In this document: in pieces, positions 1 to 10,300 of the stretch
Layout: every line of letters begins with the position of its first letter
Position numbering within the stretch: the first letter of the stretch is position 1
NCBI GenBank assembly: GCA_001579985.1
Contig: LRSR01006188.1
Span: 1 to 32,686, forward strand
Direction of reading: 5' to 3'
DNA length: 32,686 bases
Source of the DNA: Hypsibius dujardini
Taxonomy: Eukaryota > Tardigrada > Eutardigrada > Parachela > Hypsibiidae
Program-made: the position numbers and the translations under genes
The notes under the pieces: generated by a model
Told to the model about the DNA's origin: nothing
What the model saw: only the letters and a program-made list of their open reading frames with translations
The model's database searches: none

Positions 1-15
1 AAGCAGTGTGTTAAT

Positions 16-1389
16 ATGGCAAACCTTATGGCTGCCTGCATCGTCCTGCTGCTGCTCGTAGTTGCCTTCACCCTGGCGTCTCCCGTGTTTCTTCAGCTGG
101 CCAATAACGACGAACCTGACAGCGAAGTGTCCCGCGGTTTTCGGACCATTTTCGAACCGTACGCCATGGCCAGCTCCATCATCTCTCCAACCAAGCGCGC
201 TGCCTTATCACTTACTGGACCTCTCGTCGATTCAGTCGACAGGAACAGACAGGATTTCGGCTTCGATGGAACTCAAGTGGGCCTCGATTTGGCCGACCGG
301 ACCAGTAAGTCGGCTCCAGCTCCATATACTCGTGCTTGGATGAAAAACAATTTGCAATTTTTTTAGTCAAGTAAAAAATTAGTTACTACATGTTTTAAGA
401 TAGTTGTTTTAGTAACTAAAAGTCTTAATTTTTTTAGTGTAAGTTCAGCTTTTTTAGTTTTTCCCAGTTAAATGTTCAGTGACTAACTTTTAGTTCAGTT
501 GTTTTGTTAACTAAAAAGACTAAAGCCGAGAAATTAGTAACTAAAGGTTTCAGTTTAGATTTAGTTTAATTTTTTTAACTTAGTTTTGTTTTGCCATTGA
601 TATTTGTACTTGAATAATCAATCGACAGCCAGATAATGGGACTAGGTGATACTCGTATAGTATTTTGCGTAATTGAAATTATAAAGGGAACATTTTGCTT
701 TTCCAGAGAATGTAATCTTCCTTACCCCGGAGTCCTTGAAGGCACTCTTGCAGTCTTGGCAGGAAGAAAATTGACGTCTGCTCTTCGTGCCATCGAAATC
801 ATTTTTCTTTCACTAACCCTTTCTCGTGACGATCTTTTGCTTACAAAAACGTGCCTTCCATCTCGTTGCCGCTGTTTTTTGTCTCTAGCATGTAGTGCAG
901 CAAGATACATAACCAATGCTTGCCATTTCATATACTGGTACGTTTGGGTTTGTTGGGAAATATTTGTTGTGGTGCCCCAAAACAACGCCGTCTTGATGTC
1001 GCATATAATAACCAATACCGTAGTTCTTTGCGACTGAATTTTATATGTCCAAATATCGAGAACAAGGCATCGGAATAACTGGCCTGCCTCTCTGTTTGCC
1101 TGTCTGTTTTTCTGTTCGCCCACTCGTGTGTGTGTGTGTCTGCCTGCTTGCTACCCCCGTTTGACTGTCTGTAGGCCTTTTACCTGCCTCTCTGTATCTG
1201 TCTGGCTGCTTGTCCGCCCGCTCGTATGTCTGTATTAAGTTGTTTACCGCCTTGTATTTTAGGCTGCCGGTTCTCCTTGGATATATGTGAACATCGTCAT
1301 TTTATGATTTCAAAACAGCCATCACGCAGTTGTCTGAGCATCTGGGCAAGGACTTAACACAGAAGCAGATTGATGTCATTCATCAATAA
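16..1389 (+). CDS. Small secreted or membrane protein, two exons, unrecognised
   Basis: Coding exons are 16-304 and 1319-1389. The donor is ACCA|gtaagt and the acceptor is aaaacag|CC. The split codon (A+CC, Thr) restores the frame, which runs to TAA at 1387-1389 and gives 119 residues. Residues about 4-22 are a strongly hydrophobic stretch (ACIVLLLLVVAFTLAS), which fits a signal peptide or N-terminal anchor. The rest is hydrophilic, has no cysteine after the leader and contains one Lys-Arg pair (about residues 59-60), a possible proprotein cleavage site. The second exon encodes an amphipathic tail containing QLSEHLGKDLTQKQIDVIHQ. The frame is open back to base 1 behind an AG, so an upstream exon cannot be excluded. 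I recognise no family; a peptide-hormone precursor is only a guess. Splice phase supports a real gene. Confidence 0.6.
305..1318 (+). other. Intron of the 16-1389 gene
   Basis: About 1 kb of AT-rich intron. Bases 350-600 hold a degenerate, direct and inverted repeat of the word agtaactaaaag. Similar act-aaa-rich sequence recurs near 7260-7420, 10490-10770, 27120-27330 and 32580-32686. Bases 1078-1235 are a degenerate CTGT/CTGC microsatellite. No coding signal was accepted here. Confidence 0.5.
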
Positions 1390-1464
1390 ACCGATTTCAA
1401 TGCAGCTCAACAGAACTCCCCGCTGAATCGGTCGGAGGATCATATGCGCGGCACGCTAGATTGC

Positions 1465-1470
1465 AATAAA
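1465..1470 (+). terminator. Likely poly(A) signal AATAAA for the 16-1389 gene
   Basis: An AATAAA hexamer lies about 75 bases after the stop codon. A second AATAAA (1385-1390) overlaps the stop itself and is less likely to be used. Confidence 0.45.
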
Positions 1471-1872
1471 AACATGTTGACATTTTAAAAATTTTAATTC
1501 GCTTTTCGATGAGCTTTCCCGAGTTACTTGTTCTGTTTCGACTCACTTTCGAGCGGAATGCAAAATTACAATGTCTAACATATTGCCAACCAGTAAGTTA
1601 GTTGACCGCCTTCCTCGTCCAACTAAATCCATTTAGTTTGGCCCTTTTCCCGCTGTCAGGAACATTTTAGTGAGGCTGCAAAAAACGTCATGTACAGTGT
1701 GCGTCTTGTTTATATGTTCTCGATCTGCCCTTCTGTTTCACTGAAGTGCGCATACCTCTGTCCTCCTCATATCGTTTTGTGTATTCTGTTTGTTCGTCAC
1801 TTTATCATATACCCCACTTGGGTTGGATTGATCTCATGGAGGACAGCAAACAGCAACGAGAAACTCATCAAT

Positions 1873-1878
1873 TTTATT
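1873..1878 (-). terminator. Possible poly(A) signal for the microprotein gene
   Basis: TTTATT on plus reads AATAAA on minus, about 190 bases downstream of the microprotein stop codon. The gap 1390-2065 between the two convergent genes holds no other gene that I can see. Confidence 0.3.
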
Positions 1879-2065
1879 ATTTTCGCATATAAAAGACTTT
1901 TTTCGCTTTTCTCTCCTACTTTTATAAAAACTGACTGGTCACTATAGCGATAGACCGCCGTACATATAACATAGAAACAGTTCTCCTCAGTGAAGGTGAA
2001 GAAAAGGGTTCCCCGCGGCGGTCCTCAGTCCCGATAAATGGCTCCATGTTTCGATCTTCCGGTCT

Positions 2066-2286
2066 TCACTTCTTGGAAGCCGGAGCGGCGGCCTTTGGTG
2101 CGTCCTTCTTGTCTCCCTGAAAACAAAATGATTAGAAAAATGAGAAACTCACAATTCAGTAAGTCAGAAAAATTATTTCCCCTCTGACATTTCCTTGCTT
2201 GAAATTTCCATGCTTTTTCTTACCGGCTTTCCAGCCTCGGGCTTCTTCTCCTCTGGCTTCTTCTCCTCTGGCTTTTTGTCCGGCAT
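2066..2286 (-). CDS. Lysine/proline/glutamate-rich microprotein, 37 residues, two exons
   Basis: Reading on the minus strand, ATG is at 2286-2284 in a good start context (acacaATG). Exon 1 is 2286-2224 and ends AAGCCG|gtaaga. Exon 2 is 2116-2066, preceded by tttgttttcag, and ends in TGA at 2068-2066. The two exons total 114 bases and join in phase, giving 37 residues. The protein begins MPDKKPEEKKPEEKKPEAGK, with the pentad KPEEK repeated, and ends in an Ala/Pro/Lys tail (KAAAPASKK). It has about 12 Lys and 8 acidic residues, no aromatics and no Cys, so it should be unstructured. I know no family; an HMGN-like or other disordered nuclear peptide is a guess. An in-frame upstream ATG at 2394 would add 36 residues of different character. 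Confidence 0.6.
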
Positions 2287-2629
2287 TGTGTGGTGGCGGG
2301 GTGTGGGAGTCTCGACGGGGATAGGTCGAAAAGGGAAACTGGGAAGGTATACGGAGCGGAGATAAAAGAATGCAACTGCTTTTTCCGGCGACACACGCGA
2401 ACTGAGCGTTTCCGGGCAGCAGCGGGGCAGCCTTATTGCTAAGGGCGGTGGACGAACGTAATTCCATTTTTCCCGGCACCAAGGTCATGGTGTGAGGGTC
2501 AGAAACGGGTTGGGGGTCGTTTTTCGCGGGCGACAAATGGTCAGTTGCCGAAGCAGCGGCAGTGGAACGTTTGACATGCGCTTTCTAACACACTAACAAA
2601 GGGCCATCGTGACGCCGCTAATTTTGCTA

Positions 2630-2901
2630 CTGTACGCTCCCGATCTCAAGGGTCGATTTTAGGTCTGGCCTGAAAACACGTACCGTCGCTCGCTTGATTG
2701 TTCATTCAAATTTACTTCAACTTTATTGACTTCAAAATTTTCAAACCGAAATCATTTCAATCAAGCAAGGTAGCATAGCCTGTCAGGCAAAAACCAACGG
2801 GCCAATCACAGACAAGTGAACGGAATTGAACGATTCGCTCAAGCTTGATGTGAATCATTGGGGATTGGGCATAATCGACCCTTGAGATCGGGAGTGTGCA
2901 G
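2630..2901. mobile_element. TA-flanked MITE, copy 1 (272 bp)
   Basis: The terminal inverted repeats are about 29 bp: CTGTACGCTCCCGATCTCAA at the left end, and its near-complement ending in GGGAGTGTGCAG at the right. TA lies immediately outside both ends (2628-2629 and 2902-2903), like a Tc1/mariner-type target duplication. There is no coding capacity. It is related in ends, size and interior to the element at 6208-6482, but in inverted orientation. Confidence 0.75.
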
Positions 2902-2938
2902 TAATATAAAGCACATGTGCAAAACGTTAGGCACTGTA

Positions 2939-3093
2939 GTGTCGCGTGGAAGTGGTGGGAGCGTTGTTCAATTGATTGAGCGTTCGATTCTTTTGACCCC
3001 CCGGTACAGTAAATTTTGCGGTCGTTGAATCAATCAAGCCTGGGTCGGAATTTACGAACGCTCAATCAACCGAGCAACACTTCCACGCGGCAG
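2939..3093. mobile_element. Foldback element with long arms (155 bp)
   Basis: The left arm (GTGTCGCGTGGAAGTG.. through TTGATTGAGCGTTCG) is repeated as its complement on the right, ending CACTTCCACGCGGCAG. There are a few mismatches and one ~9-base insertion in the left arm. TA flanks both ends (2937-2938, 3094-3095). No ORF of note. Probably a nonautonomous DNA transposon. Confidence 0.55.
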
Positions 3094-3299
3094 TAGAGTA
3101 CAAGCTACTACTACTAATTCCGAAAAAGGTAAAAAAAGAATTGACAAAAGAGCGTCGCGCGGATGGGGGGAGGGAAGCACAGAGGCACTGTGCCCGAATT
3201 TCGATCGTGCTAGAGGCACGAAAAAAAACGCATTTATTAAAAAAATAAATTACTTGCACCTAGCGGTAAATGGAGTGGGACCGTTTCCAACTTTGAATT

Positions 3300-4335
3300 T
3301 TTACCAAAACTAAATTAGCCTGTCTCTGGCGGTGAAATACTTTTTTATATGCATCACTTAAATAGGTCTTAATAAAAAACATGTCCAAATGATTCTGAAG
3401 TCGGCACTTGAATAACTCTCCAAGTGAGCTTGACAGGGATTACGAGAGGACCCGCCGAAAGTATTGCTGCATCCGGTAGCTGTGTCACACTTTCCATCTG
3501 CAATGACTTTAAGTGTTTGAAGAGCAAGTGTCTCATTTTGTCAAGCGGCCGTTCCTGCAGTAGTTCGGCCCCTAAATTTTTCTATAATACTTTCAAAACA
3601 GCCCTTTCCTTTCCCTGAACCGTTTTCGTATTCCATGTTCACGTATTGACGTATAAACACGACGATATGGGCTGCAAACCGTAGCCGAGCAAAGTGTACC
3701 GCCAACGCGGCGCTAGTTCTACGTAGTCAACTACCTGCCGTACCACCGGAGTTACGCCGGTCAGCTAAAGATCATCTACAACTTCATTGGGATTCCCATT
3801 TGCCGGCCGATCCGCAAGCACTGCATCGGCACGCACGGCCGCCGGATTGGCAATCGCGCCCACTGGGGCCACTGAGTCACGTAGAACCGCAACCTCCACG
3901 GGATACCTAAAATCGACAGGAGCCGACACCAATGAGCCCGCTACCTGAGGTGAAGAACCCAAACACCTAACCCCTGAAATGTAAACAAATGCAGTTTTTT
4001 GAAGACTACGAAAACTACGTTTTCCACAATTCTCGGCAATTTAAAATGCGTTCATTCTGTTCTGTTTTTGAGGGGAAAGATTTTGGCAAATCTTAATTTA
4101 TGTTCCTTTTTTGAGAGCATGAGGTTCAGAGTTCTTTAGTTTTTTAAGCAAAGACCGTGAGGGGTATTTGTGCAGCAAAAATGGAAAGGGTTGCTATGGG
4201 ACGGTTGAAACAGAGTGAAATTAAAAGTATGGAAGAAAATGTTTTTCCTGTTTGGCTGGTTAAGGCTGGGATCTTTCTCTGTTCGCCTTGTTTGTTTTCT
4301 GTCACGTCAACGACAACGTACGGACGAATGTGTTT
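3300..4335. other. Intergenic stretch with a GC-rich possible relic
   Basis: Most of this is AT-rich with no accepted gene. Bases about 3685-3960 are clearly more GC-rich. In one plus frame a stop-free stretch of ~50 codons (including IIYNFIGIPICRPIRKHCIG) ends in stops near 3873. It could be a decayed exon, but I recognise no family. The promoter and 5' UTR of the gene starting at 4336 should lie at the right end. Confidence 0.3.
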
Positions 4336-7300
4336 ATGATGCAATCAATGGGCTTTTTTGGCCTTGTCTTGGGCTTGACTTCCCTTCCCGTGGTGGTAGT
4401 CCAGGCCTTTGTGAAGCCCTACGACGACGGATGCCACTGGATTTACGACGTGGTGGACGGGGTCACGTTGGTTCCTGAAGCGAATCTGAGTCCGCTAAAG
4501 CCCTTTGTCAAGTCGACGTCGTGGTTGAATCAGAGCATCAAGTGTGACTATTTGAATGATAGGCATAACCTCAAAGGCGAGGTATAGACATGGCGATGCT
4601 TGGTGAAGTTGAAAAGAGTATAGCGTAAAAACCACATGTAAGATAATGGATTTTTATAGAATTTCGACTCATATCCTTATTTTCTGCGCATCAATATTCG
4701 CTGTCCGGGCAGAGTGAGTCATCTTTTTTACCGTTAATTTACGCCAAAGAGAATTGAGGGCTTGGATAATGAGGGAACGACATTTCGGACATTTTCAGGA
4801 AGATGAAAGTGAGATTATCAACATGGGCTTGGGGAACAGTCACCCTCGAGTGGTGATGCGACTGCCGACCTACGACGGTAGGTGCTATGGAAAGGACTAT
4901 CTACGGTAACTTATTTACTTTGTTCTGTGAGTGATAATTTTAGCCACGAGGAGGGTCAGTGGTTCTGCCTATACAAAAAAATGCCTTGCCACAGCCCCAT
5001 TTGGAATTCAATTTGGGATAGATTTGTTTCAGCTGAATATTTTTCCGGAGTTTGGGGACGGAGCCATGGGACAGTTCTAGATCGGAGAGCTACTCTCGCA
5101 ATTGCAGACATCTTCTAGATATAAATCTAGCTCCGCCCCCTTATCTCCGAAAAATATTTAGCGAGTGCGGACCTCTTTCAAATTGACTTTTAAATGGGAT
5201 AATTTGAAGAAAAATTATTAGATAGTGTTGACAGGATAACACTTTACTGCTCGCATGAGCCGGCCAGAAATAATTGCATGCTATGAGCGGCATGCATTAT
5301 AATATCTTTTTTCCCCCTGGGCAGCTACACGATTGACTGTTACCCGGCGTATCTTCAACGACCTTGAAGGCGTCCTTGTCCAAATCACCGATCCCATACA
5401 ATTACGTAAGTTCAGAGCAAGCGGTCCACCAGACAAAACATAGAGATGCCAATGAAGGTAAAATGAGTTTTATATCGCAAGCTTCTAGTTACTTTAACGG
5501 CAGATTTAATATGCAAAATGTCATTATTAATTTCCAATAAAGCCGTCGCCGTCTTTGGCAATGAAAACGAATTTGATGCATTTTTGGGGCCTTTAAACGT
5601 GAAGTATGGAAAGAGTTATATGCCAATTACCTAAGAAATTGATATGACCAAAATATTCGACTTCATAATTCAAATATCGCGAGATAGATCAATACGTTGT
5701 CGATCAATCAGTTTACACTGTAAACTGGCGTGACGACATTCCAACCTTTTTATGAGCTGAAATAGAGATTGAACCTGAATCCCTAATGTCAGGGAATAAT
5801 ATATTATGATTGGGACTTTCGATAATCTTTGCGTTTCAGAGGGGAAAGCGGTAACGGACCCTGTGAAACTTCTTGGCCGCGACGTAGACGGAGATAAACG
5901 GTTCACGCTGACCGGTGACGGCAAACCCGAATACCCCTACGCGACATGGCTTGTCCCCATTCCGGCGACCTGGAGTCTGGGTCGTTATTCTTTGGACGTC
6001 ACCCTCCATTCGCCTCGCGTCGGAATTCAACGGAAACAAGAGCAGTATGTAGTGGAAAGATATTATACACGAAGGCTCGTTTCGCCATTCAACCACTAAA
6101 CTAGAAAAATAAACTATTTATTTAAGTAAAGATGTCATACCTAGCCTCTTTGTTTCACGTGTTTTTCCTTCAACGGAAACTAAGCTAAACTAAACTCAAT
6201 TAAGTTACCGTATGCTCGCAATCTCAAGGGACAGCTAAGCCCCGCCTCCCTCGGAATAGCCCTGTACTCGATTGAACGTTCAATCTCATTCACTCTTCTT
6301 TGATTGGCTCATTTCGTACAGCTTACTCGTTGTGCTCCATCGATTGATTGTACAGTTGTGTTTTTCTGTATATTTGTCCCTGCAGTGCTAATTTGGTGAA
6401 CGGCACTGAAAAGACACGGCCCTGGTTGGTTAAAATTTATGGGTAGGGCAGAAAAGTGTCCCTTGAAATTGCGAGCATACGGTAATTAAACTAGGCTTAC
6501 CGGTAAATCTAGGGATGGCATCAAATGTCAAATGTCAAATTCAAATCAAATCAAATCAAATTAAGGTTCGTTTTGATTTGAAATTCATTTGATTTTGATT
6601 TGATTTTGATTTGATTTTCAGTATTTTTCGACCAATTTTGGCTCAAAAACGGCTCAACATCAATCTTTTTGCAAAATTTTAGTAATTTTCCAAATTTCTT
6701 AATTAAGAATGTCCATAATAGTTCATGTTGTAAAGTTTACGTTTTAAACGTTCCTCATTCAGAATGTTCATAAAAACTCTCGAGCTATTCGGAGTCATTC
6801 CGTCCCCGCAAGCCGATGAGCCTGATGACGCAATCTTTTCCATTTCTGACATTCCCTAAAATTTAGCTGGGAATTCTGCCACGCATTCATTAACATAACT
6901 TAATACTTATGAAGTATAAATGATGATAAGATTGCATCATTAAAAAAGACATTTGCACTTGTGTAGTGCAGGTTTTTCGTAGTCCTTACTTAGAAAATAA
7001 ATAATAAAAAAGGTAAATTTTCCACCTAAATTCAAACTAATAATTTTTATACGTAAAACTGAACCCTAGTCTGAATAATTGTTCCCCTCGAGTATATACT
7101 AATCGCGCTAAAATTATTGCAAAAACACGCCAGAAAGTACTAGAATGAAGTCAACGAAATTTTCAAAGTACCGTCAAATCAAAATCAAATCAAAATCAAA
7201 TCAAATCAAATCAAACCGGTCGTTTTGTCATTTGATGCCATCCCTAGGTAGATCAAAGTCACCACACTAAACTAAGAGGGAAGAGAACTAAGAAAAACTA

Positions 7301-10300
7301 AATTTGGTCAACTCACAGTTTAATGCTCATACTTGACTAAATTATAATAAACAGATTGGAAAGTAAAGAAAATTCTTAAGTATTTAATTCTTAGCGGACT
7401 AACAAAACTAATTAGTAAATTGATTTTAGTCTCTACCATCCCTTCTCTATCAGTGCAACGATTTGTCGATCCTACCGAAGCCATTTTGAGGAATGATTTG
7501 GTGGGCGTTTTTGCCTCTAGTGTAAACTGTTTTGAGTTTGCTCCAAAATGATAAAAAACCTGCAGCTTCAGATCAGCAAATAACGCCTTCAAACGTTCAC
7601 ATCTTCTTTTCAGTTTCATGCTATTTTACGATTACTACAAAACCACGACCGATCCCGCGGTTGTTGCACATTTTAATATGACGCCAATAGCCACAACTGT
7701 CGACTTTTCCTCACCAACAACAGCGCCAAACTCGATTTACCCGAAAATGAATTTCAATACGGCCAACACTTTCCCCATGCCCTTCTTGCTGGATACTACG
7801 GCGCCTGACACGCTCCTCTACACACCCGATGAGGGTCGCACCTTTTATCGCTACACCTTTGCAGCACCATCCGGGGCAACGGCATGCGGGTCGGAAACGA
7901 CTTTTAAGATTCTCAGCCATGCTGTTGTTCCTCAACGAATACTTCTCGGCACAACGGTATGCCACATTCTCACGTGCTTTGATTAATTGAGGGAGGGTAA
8001 ACTTATCACATCGAAATATATTCTCTATTAAGACCTGTTTTACTGATGAATATAAAAATTAATTTCGCCGGTAAAGTTAAACGAAGTTTTTTATTGGTGA
8101 TGTTTCAAAGTTAGGAAAAAATCAAAGATTCCCTTTTCTCAATTTTCTCTGTAAAATGGTGATTTATATCATTACAATAAATACAATGTTATAACACTCG
8201 CTCATTTGAAATTCAACTTTGACTTAATTGACAAATGTTTTTCGGAGATCATGGGCGGGGCTATGGGAGTCTGTCAAACAGAACTAAAAGTTCTAGCGAA
8301 GCCTTCCAGTTTTTGGTCCATAGCTCCGCCCACTGACCTCCGATTTTTTTTGCCTGGCACCAATCGACCTCAAATCGAACTTAAAATAGTATAGTATCAA
8401 AAAGATCAACATTAGGGTAATTCTTAAAATCACTGATTTTAGAGTGAAAATCAAGTAAAAACGAAATCTCCAGTCAGTGGTTTCCCAACTATGAGATGTC
8501 ACAAAAATTAAGTTTGCCGGACTTTACCGGCAACATTTTTTTACGGTACAGCATCCATGACTAGAATAAGTCTAGATATTTCGTAGTAAGTCTGAATGCA
8601 ACACTTGAATAATCCTCCAGTTTAGATGTTTGTCATAATTATTGCCCAATGGCTTGAATCTCTTTTGCAGTTTGGCTTACTGCAAATTTTGAGCATCGAC
8701 GGAATGGTCAAGTACCCCAAAAGCCTCGCACAGTCGGTCATCTTGAATAAGTGTGTTCAGACGATCGTTCTGCCGCAAATAAACAATGTGAAAGGACCGT
8801 TTTTGACGGTAATTACCGACACGGAGATACTGCAAGCTTCCTTCTTCACGACTGGTAAGTGTGGATTTATATTGCACGTCAATAACCCAACAAAACTACC
8901 AAATCTAAATTAAAACTAGACTAGCAATTTTAGCGATTACCGTAAGCGATTGGATTTAATCTTTTTAAATCAACTAAAAAAGGCTAAAAGGAAACTTTAA
9001 CGTACTGACAATTTGCGTAGGAAACTCGAAAATATAGCCGGCCAATTTCTACCAACACAGATTGAAAATTTCAATAGTACTGAAAGAAAATATTCTAGTA
9101 AACCTGAGTAAATATTTTTAGTTTGAAATTCATCCGTTGATTAAGTTTATTTTTTTCCATACGTAGCCCTACTATTATAGTGCCTATTTTGACCCTTTCC
9201 AATTTTTTATCGTACATTTATTTGTCCCAACTTAGTTATTCACGATTTCCGGAAACTTACTTTGCAAATAGAGATTGCGCGGAATTTGCTCCCGTGACAC
9301 TGCTTACTCCAGAGTGCAACGATTTGTTCTACACAGTCTGGTCTTTGAAGTAAATTAAATACAATTTAATTTAATATATTAACACTTTTCCGGACTAAAA
9401 TTTCCGGATTATAACACTTGAATTAAATTACCGGTTGATATAAAACGATTTTATAATTTATAATTAAAATTAAAAATCAATATGTGACCAGGAGCCAAAT
9501 TAAATTATTGATCATTCAATTTATAATAAAAATAACATGTTGCCCTATTTTAAATCAATGTTTAAATTAATCTCAAGTTCACTGGTTGTTAAAATACCTT
9601 GTGTTGGCGTTGGCAGACGGATCCTACGAATTCAACACAATGACCACTCTAACGGACGCTTGCACCGCGATTAACGCGCTTCGGACATCGGGAGACAGTA
9701 CCTGCATCTTTAAAAGTGCTTTCAAAGTCTCCCCAACCAGTACAAGCTTCTCGGTTCAGTTAACGGCAAGCGATCATACTTTTGAGATGTGTCTCTTCAA
9801 ATACGCCTTTGCAGGTACATACTGGTTGGCCCAGCTGTTAATCGGCTACTTAACGCAGCCAAATTTAAAGAATTCCCGTAAGACATAGGACGTTTCTTTT
9901 GACAGCGAATGCCACGGTTCGGACTTGGACACTTCGATCGTGCTTACCCAAGTTGCTGCCTGTTGCGGATCGAAACATGCCCTACAGTGTCGTGACCACC
10001 GCCTCTACATACAGCGCCACCAACTCCCTCATCACTGGTATTGAGCACCGAGACACCGGCACAATGGAGTACTACGCTTTCGGAACGGGCCTCTTCTATA
10101 GGTATGTACAGGTACGTAGGACATATTACTCGTGCCCTCGATGTAATTATTATTACTGTCTTTTTCTCATCAGCGACAATGGTGGCGCTCGCTGGATCTA
10201 CTTCCATCAACTGGCCGATACCTCTGCATCTCCCATTTCGGGCTCGGTGAGCGGTCGCAAAATTGTCAAATTCGATTACGCCACGGTTGGCATGCGTTAC

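Noticed and set aside
722-1123. Overlapping 133-codon ORFs on both strands
   Set aside because: They lie inside the intron defined by the in-phase splice 304/1319, and have no recognisable features.
2156-2536. 126-codon minus ORF overlapping the microprotein
   Set aside because: It is in another frame and crosses the microprotein's splice donor; the start context and splicing favour the MPDKK frame.
4944-5118. Trp/Cys-rich open stretch that looks like a CATSPERG exon
   Set aside because: Wrong entry phase, no usable donor, and the 4877-to-5325 join is exactly in frame without it.
5543-5598. Possible extra CATSPERG exon (VAVFGNENEFDAFLGPLN)
   Set aside because: Weak acceptor, and including it breaks the frame; 5405 to 5840 joins cleanly.
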